Below are positions 23,876 to 31,869 of a DNA stretch of 54,464 nucleotides, piece after piece. Source of the DNA: Bacteroidota bacterium (lineage in GTDB: Bacteria; Bacteroidota; Bacteroidia; Chitinophagales; Chitinophagaceae); contig JAFDXN010000021.1 of the NCBI GenBank assembly GCA_018267915.1, positions 1 to 54,464 on the forward strand, written 5' to 3'. Each line of letters opens with the position of its first letter. The stretch's first letter is position 1. A program made the translations under genes and the position numbers. The notes under the pieces are model-generated. The model saw nothing but the letters and a program-made list of their open reading frames with translations, did not search any database and had not been told where the DNA came from.

Positions 23876-25630
23876 TTATCTCTCTTCGTCTTCTTCATCC
23901 TCCTCTTCCATAGCTGGCACATTGCCCGCCTGCATCCGCATAGCGTATTTCTGTGCAGGAGTAGGCGCCTGGACCCATGAGTTGTCGTATGGCTTGAAAT
24001 ATTTGGAGTTAAGCACACTGCTGGCCGGTATGTTGCCGTCCATATAGTCGGCAAGGACTTTGAAGGCGGCTTTGTTCTCGTCTTTCAGGATGAGGAGTGC
24101 GGCATTCGCACCGGCTTTAACGGCTATCGGTACTCCACCGCCAAGCTCTGCCCAGTGGCCGCTGAGCAACAGGTTCTTAACCGGTGTACGGTAATGGGCT
24201 ATTTTGCCCTGCATATTTTCGCGGCCGGGTTTGGCGCCCATCATGGTGCCATTCTTATTGCCGGTGTAGCGCCAATGCGTGACAGGCGTAGCCACATCAT
24301 AGAACAGGATATGCTTACGCAGACCGGGTGCTATACGCTCCTCTACCCTGCGGATCAGTACTTCGGCTATCTCGTTCTTCAGCTTGTTATAAGCTTCATT
24401 GCGCACGTAGTTGCCATCTTTGTCCCGCCCGGTGAGCCAATGGTTGTTGAAGTCCATAAAGGCCGGCATGAAGAGCACTAATGTGCCCTGTCCTTCGGGA
24501 GCCAGTGATGGATCGCGAAGCGATGGCGGCAATATGGATATCTCGCTCTTTTCAGGGTCGCCGCTCAGGTGATCAGCGCGCGATACATTTTCGCTGGAGA
24601 TATGTACCAGTTCCTCGCCAAAGCCAAGTTCAGCTGTAGGACAATCGAGGGCGATGGACACTGTAACGGATGAGCTGTACAGATCGGCCTTACGCAGCTT
24701 CGCTTTGAATTTCTCAGGTACTACATCCTGCGGCAACATCTTCTCATAAAGTGTCTCCACATCGCAGGCAGCAATTACGTAGCGGCTCTTTGCCGTGTAC
24801 TCTTTGCCGCGATGTTCAAAACGTACTCCTTTGCTCACTCCATTCTCCAGCAGTATCTCTTTTACATTACACTTGAAAAAGAGATCGTTGCCATAAAACT
24901 CTATGATGTGCTGCATCCACTCCGGTATCACCTGGCCACCGCCTTTGGGAGGGCTCTGGTAGTCGCCATAGTAGGCCCAGCCAATGGGCACCAAACATGA
25001 AAGCAGCTCAGTATCGGCAGAGAATATTTTGTGCAGGCCTTCGTCCTTGAAATATTTGTTGAGCCCCTTCTTAATGCCTTCATCGCCGGTGTAGCTGATG
25101 AGCGGTATGAATGGCATGGCGAACTTGAGCAGGTTCAGCTTGTTCTTCATACGCTCCAGTGGCGTCATCGTCTCCTCGGAGCGGAATACGTGACCGAAGT
25201 TGGCGAATGACTTCCCCAGGCGCTTTGCTGTTTTGAAGAACCTTTCAAGGCCCTCGCGCTCATGCGGGTAATCTGCAATGAGCTGCGCCTTTAGTTCTTC
25301 GGGGTTGTTGGTCAGCAGGTAGTCGTAGGTCTCGCCTTTGTAGCGGCGGATGTGCTTTTGCGGCACTGCTACGGGATGGTCGGAGCCGAGGATATCGAAT
25401 ATCATGGCTGCCATGCCGCCGGGCATGCATTGATTGAGCCAGTGTATGGCAGTATCGAAACGGAAATTCTTGCGGCGGAAACCAGCAAGATAGCCCCCGG
25501 CATGAGGTTCCTTCTCGAGCACACAAACAGAGTAGCCGGCTTTGCTCAGCAGGGCAGCGGCCGTGAGACCACCAACGCCGGCGCCAATGACAATGACGTC
25601 GTACTCTTGTTTCAGTTCCAATTTTTGCAT
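23876..25630 (-). CDS. FAD-dependent oxidoreductase of the carotenoid isomerase/phytoene desaturase type
   Basis: A 584-residue flavoprotein. The N-terminal dinucleotide fold reads VIVIGAGVGGLTAA (about residues 14-27) followed by the acidic end of the second strand (VLEKEPHAGGYLAGF). The middle contains the RYVIAACDVETLYE segment and the C-terminal flavin-binding end reads LLLSGHWAELGGGVPIAVKAG. This is the CrtI/CrtISO/retinol saturase family layout, whose members desaturate or isomerise polyenes. No carotenoid genes are adjacent. The tail is acidic (EEEDEEDEER). It follows ribE by 50 bases on the same strand. Confidence 0.85.
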   Translation of the reverse strand: MQKLELKQEYDVIVIGAGVGGLTAAALLSKAGYSVCVLEKEPHAGGYLAGFRRKNFRFDTAIHWLNQCMPGGMAAMIFDILGSDHPVAVPQKHIRRYKGETYDYLLTNNPEELKAQLIADYPHEREGLERFFKTAKRLGKSFANFGHVFRSEETMTPLERMKNKLNLLKFAMPFIPLISYTGDEGIKKGLNKYFKDEGLHKIFSADTELLSCLVPIGWAYYGDYQSPPKGGGQVIPEWMQHIIEFYGNDLFFKCNVKEILLENGVSKGVRFEHRGKEYTAKSRYVIAACDVETLYEKMLPQDVVPEKFKAKLRKADLYSSSVTVSIALDCPTAELGFGEELVHISSENVSRADHLSGDPEKSEISILPPSLRDPSLAPEGQGTLVLFMPAFMDFNNHWLTGRDKDGNYVRNEAYNKLKNEIAEVLIRRVEERIAPGLRKHILFYDVATPVTHWRYTGNKNGTMMGAKPGRENMQGKIAHYRTPVKNLLLSGHWAELGGGVPIAVKAGANAALLILKDENKAAFKVLADYMDGNIPASSVLNSKYFKPYDNSWVQAPTPAQKYAMRMQAGNVPAMEEEDEEDEER

Positions 25631-25680
25631 TGAGGGGTAGTGCGCTGCAAGTTAAGATGAAATACAGGATTTTATGGGGA

Positions 25681-26271
25681 CTATTGATTTATTTCCCTCT
25701 GCCGTAGCAGGTACTTGCCCAATACGTCGAACTCCATATTTACCACTGTGCCTGCTTCTATGCTTTGAAAGCTGGTATGGCTGTAGGTGTACGGGATAAT
25801 GGTAACTGTGAGTGTATCGGCTGTGCAATTAAAAGCCGTGAGGCTGACGCCGTTGATACAGATGGAACCTTTCTCAATTACCAGTGCAGCAAAGGCTGCC
25901 GGGAAACGGAATGTATAGAGCCAACTTCCGTCAAGCACTTGCTTGTCTATACAGGTAGCTGTAGCATCGACATGGCCCTGCACGAAGTGGCCGTCGAGGC
26001 GGTCGCCTACTCTTAGAGAGCGCTCGATGTTTAGGACGCTGCCCTCTGTCCACTGGCGAAGATTGGTCTTTTTGATGGTCTCTTCCACGGCCGTAACGCG
26101 GTATTCGTCGCCGGAGATCTCCACTACCGTGAGGCATATGCCGTTGTGCGCTACCGACTGGTCGATCTTCAGTTCGTGCGTGATGGCGCTATGTATCCAC
26201 AGATCGATATTGGTGCCGCTATGCGACACTTTCTTTACAGTAGCTAAAGTTTCGATAATACCTGTGAACAT
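25681..26271 (-). CDS. ribE: Riboflavin synthase alpha subunit
   Basis: A 196-residue protein beginning MFTGIIE, the family signature. It is built from two related lumazine-binding halves of about 90 residues: the first with VAHNGICLTV and VEETIKKTNL, the second with HFVQGHVDATAT and SICINGVSLTA. It forms riboflavin from two 6,7-dimethyl-8-ribityllumazine molecules. It has its normal length. It lies between a lipoprotein gene (11 bases upstream) and the FAD enzyme gene (50 bases downstream), so a three-gene transcript is plausible. No FMN riboswitch is seen. Confidence 0.95.
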   Translation of the reverse strand: MFTGIIETLATVKKVSHSGTNIDLWIHSAITHELKIDQSVAHNGICLTVVEISGDEYRVTAVEETIKKTNLRQWTEGSVLNIERSLRVGDRLDGHFVQGHVDATATCIDKQVLDGSWLYTFRFPAAFAALVIEKGSICINGVSLTAFNCTADTLTVTIIPYTYSHTSFQSIEAGTVVNMEFDVLGKYLLRQREINQ

Positions 26272-26282
26272 AATAGATTGTG

Positions 26283-26813
26283 CTACAACTTTACGGCTGT
26301 GCCGCGGTGATAGGTGAGGCCGGTATCGCTCTGGACCGTGAAATTAACCTGGAGCCGTGAGCTATCACTCTTATTCTGGATGATATTGCCTGACACCGTA
26401 TCCTGCACGCGGCATAGCTGTTGGCCCAGGTCGCTGGTGCTATCAAGCTGGGCGTGGTAAAACCTGTCGGCTGTGAGCTTGAGCGAATCGCCGGAGGTGC
26501 AGAAGCCCACGATTGCCAGCTTCACATGGCTGAGCGGATAGACATGTAATGTATATGACTTTGTAAAAAGGAAGGTGCCATCGCTGAAATAAACCGAGTC
26601 GTTATAAGTATAGGCGGGGCTGAAAACCTCGGTTGGGTAGAAGCAGGTGGTATTGTCGGGGGTGCCGGGAAAATTCCAATTGTAATTGACCGCCTCGGGA
26701 TCATTGCAGTAAACCCGTGACAACCTGGGGTCGCCGGTAGGGGTGTTTGTCTTGCTCTTCATGCAGGAGAGACACAAGCAACTCAATATGATAAATGTGA
26801 ATATATAACGCAT
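26283..26813 (-). CDS. Hypothetical lipoprotein, 176 aa
   Basis: The signal peptide ends with a lipobox (LCLSC, Cys17). The mature protein is beta-rich and contains CNDPEAVNYNWNFPGT and CFYPTEVF. This cysteine spacing with 'A.NYN' is the pattern of small Cys-rich repeats found in exported Bacteroidetes proteins (C..P.A.NYN....... C.Y). The frame extends ten codons upstream to 26843, but the signal peptide fixes ATG 26813. The gene is followed 11 bases later by ribE on the same strand. Confidence 0.7.
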   Translation of the reverse strand: MRYIFTFIILSCLCLSCMKSKTNTPTGDPRLSRVYCNDPEAVNYNWNFPGTPDNTTCFYPTEVFSPAYTYNDSVYFSDGTFLFTKSYTLHVYPLSHVKLAIVGFCTSGDSLKLTADRFYHAQLDSTSDLGQQLCRVQDTVSGNIIQNKSDSSRLQVNFTVQSDTGLTYHRGTAVKL

Positions 26814-26886
26814 ACTCCCCGGCAAAATACTATAACGCATCAATAGTTGTCAAAATTATTCTGTTTGGTTTGTTCTGCCTAAAAAC

Positions 26887-26917
26887 TTTGTTTAAATGAA
26901 CATATTTCGTACCTTTG
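26887..26917 (+). promoter_or_regulatory. rpsU promoter, TTTG-N19-TACCTTTG
   Basis: TTTG at 26887-26890 and TACCTTTG at 26910-26917 are separated by 19 bases, the best full match in the window to the Bacteroidetes -33/-7 pattern. The start of rpsU is 36 bases after the -7 box. Confidence 0.8.
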
Positions 26918-26952
26918 CCGTCCCAAATGCTGAAAAAGGGGGTATATACAAT

Positions 26953-27150
26953 ATGCTGATAATAGATTCAAAAGATTGCGAAAACATAGACAAGGCGCTT
27001 AAGAAGTACAAGAAGAAGTACGAAAAATCGCGCATCCTGAACCAACTGCGCGAACGCCAGAGCTTCACAAAGCCTTCAGTAAGGCGCCGTACGCAAGTGC
27101 TCAAGGCCGTTTACCGCCAGCAACTGGCGGCCGGCAAGTTCGAAGATTAA
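26953..27150 (+). CDS. rpsU: 30S ribosomal protein S21
   Basis: A 65-residue basic protein: MLIIDSKDCENIDKALKKYK, then RILNQLRERQSFTKPSVRRR, with an arginine/lysine-rich end. This is the Bacteroidota form of bS21, a small-subunit protein needed at initiation. A longer frame from 26896 would add 19 residues beginning before the -7 box is finished, so ATG 26953 is right. It is followed by xerC and hpf on the same strand, an arrangement often seen in this phylum. Confidence 0.93.
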   Translation: MLIIDSKDCENIDKALKKYKKKYEKSRILNQLRERQSFTKPSVRRRTQVLKAVYRQQLAAGKFED

Positions 27151-27182
27151 GATTTTTAACAAATCTGCACATAAAATTACTT

Positions 27183-27224
27183 GTGCCTGCTATTGTAATT
27201 TACTAAATTTACAATAGCAGGCAC
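27183..27224. promoter_or_regulatory. Long hairpin touching the xerC start codon
   Basis: 16-bp perfect arms GTGCCTGCTATTGTAA / TTACAATAGCAGGCAC (27183-27198, 27209-27224) surround ten bases that can pair further with a one-base bulge. The stem ends two bases before the xerC ATG. No T-tract follows. It may end the rpsU message, sequester the xerC start, or be a recombinase binding site. Confidence 0.7.
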
Positions 27225-27226
27225 TT

Positions 27227-28114
27227 ATGTTTGAGCAAAGGGCTACGGACTTTATACAATACCTACGGTTTGAGAAACGCTACTCTCAACATACCCTTAC
27301 AGCATACGAGAAGGACCTCAAACAATTTTTCACATATATAGACGGGCAATTCGGAACAAAGGATATTCCTGAAGTGGCCTTATTCCATATCAGGAGCTGG
27401 CTGGCGTCGCTTAAGGACGAGGGACAGACAGCAAGGAGCATCAACCGGAAAATATCTTCGCTCAGTTCATTTTACAAATACTTACTGAAACAGCAGGTGG
27501 CGGACAAGAACATTGTCCGCCAGGTGCACTCGCTGAAGCTGCCTGAAAGATTGCCGACCTTCCTGAAGGAGAACGAGACAGAAAAGCTGCTGGAGGAGCT
27601 GCAGTTTGACGAGGGCTTCAAGGGCTTTACCGACAGGACGATCTGCGAACTGCTGTACCAAACGGGCATGCGCCGGGCAGAACTGCTGAACATGAAGGAA
27701 AAAGATGTGGAATGGAGCCTGCACCAAATAAGGATACTGGGCAAGGGCAACAAGGAGCGACTGGTGCCGGTGAGCCCCATGCTGCTGCAAACGCTGAAAG
27801 AGTATATAGCCGAGAAGAAGAAGCTGGGCTATGACCGAGATCATATGCTGGTGCTGGACAGCGGCCTACCTTTATATGCAGGATATGTGTACAGAACGGT
27901 GAAGCGCTACCTGCAGGATACAACAACGTTAAAAAAGAAGAGCCCGCACGTGCTGCGGCACACATTTGCTACACACTTACTGAACAATGGCGCGAATATA
28001 CAGGCCATAAAGGACTTGCTGGGCCATAGCAGCCTGGCGGCCACGCAGGTATATACGCATAACAATATTGAAAAACTAAAAGAGATTCATAAACTGAACC
28101 ACCCGCGAGGGTAG
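27227..28114 (+). CDS. xerC: Tyrosine recombinase XerC/XerD
   Basis: A 295-residue site-specific recombinase. The N-terminal SAM-like core-binding domain (residues 1-90) contains RFEKRYSQHTLTAYEKDL. Catalytic residues are all present: Arg149 in TGMRRAEL, Lys173 in GKGNKERLVP, His241-x-x-Arg244 in HVLRHTFATHLL, His267 in LGHSSLAATQ, and nucleophile Tyr276 in VYTHN. Length and order are normal for a chromosome dimer resolution enzyme, which acts at dif near the terminus. XerC versus XerD cannot be separated here. Its start lies against the 42-base hairpin. Confidence 0.9.
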   Translation: MFEQRATDFIQYLRFEKRYSQHTLTAYEKDLKQFFTYIDGQFGTKDIPEVALFHIRSWLASLKDEGQTARSINRKISSLSSFYKYLLKQQVADKNIVRQVHSLKLPERLPTFLKENETEKLLEELQFDEGFKGFTDRTICELLYQTGMRRAELLNMKEKDVEWSLHQIRILGKGNKERLVPVSPMLLQTLKEYIAEKKKLGYDRDHMLVLDSGLPLYAGYVYRTVKRYLQDTTTLKKKSPHVLRHTFATHLLNNGANIQAIKDLLGHSSLAATQVYTHNNIEKLKEIHKLNHPRG

Positions 28115-28148
28115 TTCCGATTTTTTCTTAACCTAAAAAAGTACAATT

Positions 28149-28448
28149 ATGAACGTGCGAATCCAATCCGTGCACTTTGACGCAGACAGCAAGCTGATCG
28201 AACATGTAAACGCAAAGGTGGAAAAGCTGAAGACCTTTCACGACCATATAATAGGCGTGGAGGTGTACCTGAAGCTGGACAACGTGGTGCACCAGATAAA
28301 GGATAAGGTAGCGGAGATAAAAGTGTATGTACCTAAACACTCCTTTTTTGTAAAACAACAAAGCAAAACATTTGAAGAATCCTTCGATGCAGCGTTTAAC
28401 TCACTAGTGAACCAGGTGAAGCGCCAGAAGGAAAAAGTAATGGCATAA
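28149..28448 (+). CDS. hpf: Ribosome hibernation-promoting factor / RaiA (short form)
   Basis: A 99-residue protein with the short HPF fold (beta-alpha-beta-beta-beta-alpha): NVRIQSVHFDADSKLIEHVNA at the start, VEVYLKLDN and IKVYVPKH in the middle, and a long basic C-terminal helix (LVNQVKRQKEKV). It has no C-terminal dimerisation domain, so it is a short form binding the 30S decoding region. It follows xerC by 34 bases and is closed by a strong terminator. Confidence 0.9.
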   Translation: MNVRIQSVHFDADSKLIEHVNAKVEKLKTFHDHIIGVEVYLKLDNVVHQIKDKVAEIKVYVPKHSFFVKQQSKTFEESFDAAFNSLVNQVKRQKEKVMA

Positions 28449-28464
28449 GCACCAAAGCTTACAG

Positions 28465-28502
28465 GAGGCCCGGCATACAAGATGCCGGGCCTCTTTATTT
28501 TT
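28465..28502 (+). terminator. Terminator after hpf
   Basis: 12-bp perfect stem GAGGCCCGGCAT / ATGCCGGGCCTC around a 5-base loop, followed by TTTATTTTT. It closes the rpsU-xerC-hpf group. Confidence 0.92.
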
Positions 28503-28575
28503 ATCAATTTTCAGTTGCTACAGCCGCGCGAAAAGCTTATTTTGCAATTAATATATTTAATACCTCATACGGCTT

Positions 28576-29688
28576 ATGCCAAACAAAATCTTTACCGCGC
28601 TCTGCGCCACCGTGTTACTTGCCTCGTGCGGCAAAAAAATGAGCGGCGACGATCCATTGCCTGAAACATTCAAGCCTTCGGTGATCATAGGCAGCCAGAA
28701 CCTGGTGGTTTATGCTTTTGACCCGAGCACGGGCAGCAAAAACTGGGAATACCCCCTGTACAGCAACCTGCGCTCATCGCCACTGCTTTTCAACGGTAAC
28801 CTGTACCTGGCCAACATAGGTGGCAAGATAGACAAGGTGGACCCCAAAAGGGGCAAGCTGATCAGCAGCATTACGCTGAGCGGCTTTCTATCGGCAACGC
28901 CCGTGGGCGATGGCAGCACCATTTATGAGCTGAGCGATAACGGCAGCCTATATGCCATCAGCGCGACGAACGACGCCATACTGTGGCACTACGACACCAA
29001 CGTACCTGCGGCCCAGAGCTCATCGCCTGCCATAAGCGGCAACAATGTGGTGTTTGGCTGCGCCAACGGTAAGGTGTATGCTGTAGATAAGAGCGCCGGT
29101 ACGCTGGTGTGGACATACGACGCGGGCGGCGGGATATTCTCTTCATCGCCCTGTGTAAGTGGCAATACCATATACATAGGCAGCCAGAACGGCTATATGT
29201 ATGCGCTGAACACGGACGGCAGCCTGAAATGGCGCTTCCAGACGGGGGACAAGATAGAAAGCTCGCCTATCTCTTATGCGGGCAATATCCTCTTCGGCAG
29301 CGACGACTATAAGCTGTATTGCGTGGATAGCATTACCGGGCTGCAACGCTGGGCTTACACCACCAAAGAAAGGGTTATATCATCGCCCTATGCCTATGCA
29401 CAGGTCATCTACTTCGGTAGCTATGACGATTCGCTCTACGCGGTGCGCATACATGACGGCAGCCGCAAATGGGCATTCCCCACCGGAGGAACGGTGAAAT
29501 CATCGCCACTGGTTTACGGCGGGCTGGTGTACTTTGGCAGCTTTGACAAGTATTTCTATGCACTGGATACGGCCAATGGCTACATACACTGGGCACAAAA
29601 CATCAATGGCAGCATAGAATGCTCGCCGATGGTGGACGACCTGAGCGGTAAAAGCTTTAATTCGGCGATTAGCGGTATGCAGCAGTAA
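28576..29688 (+). CDS. PQQ-repeat beta-propeller lipoprotein (BamB-like fold)
   Basis: A 370-residue envelope protein. The lipobox is VLLASC (Cys18). The rest is a series of about seven 40-residue propeller blades with the pattern SSP...G..IYFGS.D..LYA.D...G...W, e.g. SSPCVSGNTIYIGSQNGYMYAL and SSPYAYAQVIYFGSYDDSLYAV. Such propellers include BamB of the outer-membrane assembly machine and PQQ-dependent enzymes. No metal or cofactor-binding residues of the dehydrogenases are visible, so a scaffold role is likelier. It is monocistronic, ending in the hairpin at 29706. Confidence 0.85.
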   Translation: MPNKIFTALCATVLLASCGKKMSGDDPLPETFKPSVIIGSQNLVVYAFDPSTGSKNWEYPLYSNLRSSPLLFNGNLYLANIGGKIDKVDPKRGKLISSITLSGFLSATPVGDGSTIYELSDNGSLYAISATNDAILWHYDTNVPAAQSSSPAISGNNVVFGCANGKVYAVDKSAGTLVWTYDAGGGIFSSSPCVSGNTIYIGSQNGYMYALNTDGSLKWRFQTGDKIESSPISYAGNILFGSDDYKLYCVDSITGLQRWAYTTKERVISSPYAYAQVIYFGSYDDSLYAVRIHDGSRKWAFPTGGTVKSSPLVYGGLVYFGSFDKYFYALDTANGYIHWAQNINGSIECSPMVDDLSGKSFNSAISGMQQ

Positions 29689-29705
29689 AATAAAAGTAGT
29701 TTATA

Positions 29706-29734
29706 AAAGATCCCTGCCGATGGCGGGGATCTTT
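29706..29734 (+). terminator. Terminator after the PQQ-repeat gene
   Basis: A 13-bp stem AAAGATCCCTGCC / GGCGGGGATCTTT with one wobble pair and a 3-base loop. The following sequence is only moderately T-rich (TTTGCTTTC). Confidence 0.75.
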
Positions 29735-29817
29735 GCTTTCTATTGAACGGCTGATCTAATTTCCCGTTTGTAGACCCAAGTTCTATCAAGATAATTTAAG
29801 CCGTTCCGGGCGGAGAC

Positions 29818-30201
29818 TTAACCCAGATGGGGGAAAACAATCTCTCCGTTGTCAGCACTAACATTGAAAAAGCCAACTTTATGTTTAATGGCAAGTCTCT
29901 TGGCGGTTTCGTAGGCATCTTCAACATCATTCCAGGAAAAGGTGACATAGATCAGTTCCGTCCCGATATTATAGTCGGCCATATGGGTGCCATCGCTAGT
30001 TTCCTTTGCATAGGGTCCATTCATCGCAGGAAATGTTTCCAGCATCTCCAGCATCCAAGACCGTAATTCAGGCGTAGTTACATCCGGATTGTTATATCCA
30101 TGTGTTTCTTTCCATTGTGTCTGCAACCGGTACCAATTCATAAATTGGCCTCTTTCTTTAGGAGTGGTTTCGGCTTTAAAAACCATTAAATCGTAGCTCA
30201 T
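29818..30201 (-). CDS. Hypothetical protein, 127 aa (MSYDLMVF family)
   Basis: A soluble alpha/beta protein beginning MSYDLMVFKAE, with GPYAKE in the middle, a strand-loop LIYVTFSWNDVEDAYETAKRL and the end VGFFNVSADNGEIVFP. The same general layout is found in widespread orphan genes often near immunity-like genes, but its function is unknown. It is the first of a run of four minus-strand small genes in AT-rich DNA, transcribed from right to left. Confidence 0.6.
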   Translation of the reverse strand: MSYDLMVFKAETTPKERGQFMNWYRLQTQWKETHGYNNPDVTTPELRSWMLEMLETFPAMNGPYAKETSDGTHMADYNIGTELIYVTFSWNDVEDAYETAKRLAIKHKVGFFNVSADNGEIVFPHLG

Positions 30202-30240
30202 CGCATATGCTCTTTATTAAGAAAATTGTTTTGAAAAGCG

Positions 30241-30590
30241 TTAAGATAAATCGTCATTGATAAATTCAATCATATTCTCCACTGCTTTTATAAACCACTC
30301 CCAAAAGTTGGAATATACTTTGCGAAGTTCCCGACCGGGGGAGCTAAAATCGTGTATGATAAATACTTTTCTTCCCATCCCATTGCCCAACAGGCAACAT
30401 CATCATTATCTAAGCGCTTTGCAAAAGGTATAAGTTTCCGATCTGGATACCTTTTTAATAATCCCTCATAATTTAATTGCAAAACACGTCCATTTATTAT
30501 CTTCCACGGCCTTAGATCTCTTAAGTCTCTATCCATAATTTCCAAAAACTCTTTTGGGTATGAAAAACCCTCGATAACCAATAATTTCAT
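30241..30590 (-). pseudogene. Frameshifted orphan gene, possible SUKH/immunity-like protein
   Basis: The frame from ATG 30590 reads normally through KLIPFAKRLDNDDVACWAMG and then drifts into a different ending that stops at 30288. In another frame the sequence continues as RKVFIIHDFSSPGRELRKVY, then FWEWFIKAVENM, and stops at 30241. The second half reads like the natural end of this type of protein (a strand-turn 'IIHDFSSPG' followed by a Trp-rich helix). The shift falls in the G/A-rich run ATGGGATGGGAAGAAAAG near 30372-30389. A one-base loss would explain it, so the gene looks inactive unless the base is a sequencing or assembly error. The family resembles SUKH-type immunity proteins by pattern only. 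Confidence 0.65.
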
Positions 30591-30642
30591 TTTCTTTTAT
30601 GTTTTATAGTTTCCAAGCTCGCTTCAGACACTTAGGAGCAAT

Positions 30643-31104
30643 TTAGCTTCCTAGCACCGGGACTAACTTAATGCTGTAGATTGTGTCGTTTCTATAGCTT
30701 GGGAAAACTTCATACCTTTTTCTTTTCCTGTTTCTTATGTACAAGTAGTTGTGACCCTTAATTTTTTTGTATTCCCATTTGACAGGTTGCGTAAAATAAG
30801 GATCTGAAATTCCCCTGGTTTTCAGATAGACTATAAGACAATGCCTGTTATCAAAAAATTGCCAATAGGCTACATTACCGCCATTTATTTCTGCTTTAGA
30901 AGGAAATAGTATCAAGGTGTCGGATGAAAAATCTATGGATTTTATGTTTGCATAAAAATCCCTGTTGAAATAGTTCCGGAAATCTTGAGAGTAAGATATG
31001 GTCGCAGAAAAAAGTGAAGCTATCGGAAAGATTATCTTCAATAGAATACTAATATAGTTTCTCCCTGTTAATTCTAATAAAGCCAACACTTTGTGGTTTT
31101 GCAC
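30643..31104 (-). CDS. Hypothetical membrane-anchored or exported protein, 153 aa
   Basis: A hydrophobic segment (about residues 18-40, ISILLKIIFPIASLF...) is preceded by polar residues and followed by a soluble domain with strands such as DTLILFPSKAEI, HCLIVYLKTRG and a basic stretch IRNRKRKRYEVF. It may be a signal-anchor or an uncleaved signal peptide. The protein is not recognised. Local base composition is clearly low in G+C (18 of 60 at 30901-30960). Confidence 0.45.
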   Translation of the reverse strand: MQNHKVLALLELTGRNYISILLKIIFPIASLFSATISYSQDFRNYFNRDFYANIKSIDFSSDTLILFPSKAEINGGNVAYWQFFDNRHCLIVYLKTRGISDPYFTQPVKWEYKKIKGHNYLYIRNRKRKRYEVFPSYRNDTIYSIKLVPVLGS

Positions 31105-31134
31105 GCTAGAAATTCGTTGTCATTAAAAATTATA

Positions 31135-31539
31135 TTACTGATACGCTGCTTTTTTGATCTTAGACATACTATCTCGAACTTTTTCTTCACATTCTTTGAA
31201 GAAATCAGCACCGAATTTTTCCCTTACTTTTTTTTCCATGGCGAGGTTGTATGCTAAAAGAAAGGTATCGGCAACATCGCCTGCATAGATAATATTGATG
31301 TTTTTTGTTTTCTCTAAATAGACAGAATAGTAGTCTTCGAAACTATTAGCGTCAATTAACCCGATAAGAAACAATTGCATTTTATCATTTTCAAAGTCTT
31401 TGATAGCCTGGTCAGTGTAGCACTTTACATTTACATCGCACTTGTCTTTCAATGATCGCAGGATCTCTTTGTCTGTTTTCTTATTATTGCAAGCGCACAG
31501 AAGTACTCCCAAAACAATTAACGGCTTGAATTTGTTCAT
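31135..31539 (-). CDS. Hypothetical lipoprotein, 134 aa
   Basis: ATG 31539 gives a signal peptide with lipobox (LLCAC, Cys17) followed by a charged, helical mature part with four further cysteines, two of them (CDVNVKC) close together near the front. It ends SKIKKAAYQ. The frame extends 30 codons upstream, but that part has a second, odd hydrophobic segment. The function is unknown. It is the first gene of the small AT-rich run. Confidence 0.55.
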   Translation of the reverse strand: MNKFKPLIVLGVLLCACNNKKTDKEILRSLKDKCDVNVKCYTDQAIKDFENDKMQLFLIGLIDANSFEDYYSVYLEKTKNINIIYAGDVADTFLLAYNLAMEKKVREKFGADFFKECEEKVRDSMSKIKKAAYQ

Positions 31540-31745
31540 AAAATTATCTATCATATGCGCCTGGCCCTGTTGCGGGCAAAGGACAAAATATACGATAACA
31601 TTGAGACGAATTAGATACCTCATCTTCAATAGGTCTGACGCATTTACAACTGCTTTCTTTCGGCCTGCCTGCCGTTTGGTTTTAGGTTTTAGCGACTAGC
31701 CATTTCTAAAATAAATATACAGTTTCTTTTGCTTTGAGTCACCCA

Positions 31746-31778
31746 AAACTGGTCTAAGCGAGACACTTAGACCAGTTT
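31746..31778. other. 13-bp-arm inverted repeat in a divergent intergenic region
   Basis: AAACTGGTCTAAG / CTTAGACCAGTTT (31746-31758, 31766-31778) around the loop CGAGACA. It lies between two divergent genes, where no terminator is expected: 207 bp from the lipoprotein start and 92 bp from the exonuclease start. It could be a leftover of a lost gene, a binding site, or a small RNA end. No gene is seen in 31540-31869. Confidence 0.5.
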
Positions 31779-31838
31779 CCTACACATTGCATAACAGAAA
31801 ATTTATCGGAGCCCCAGGCTATTCCGTCATTACTTTCC

Positions 31839-31846
31839 TATCTTTA
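31839..31846 (+). promoter_or_regulatory. -7-like box TATCTTTA for the exonuclease gene
   Basis: TATCTTTA matches TAnnTTTG except for the last base and lies 24 bases before the ATG at 31870. Confidence 0.4.
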
Positions 31847-31869
31847 TTATACGAAAACCTGATGGGTAC

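Noticed and set aside
27183..27224. Possible dif recombination site beside xerC
   Set aside because: The arms are 16 bp with a 10-base centre and do not resemble the 11-6-11 layout of dif; kept only as a hairpin.
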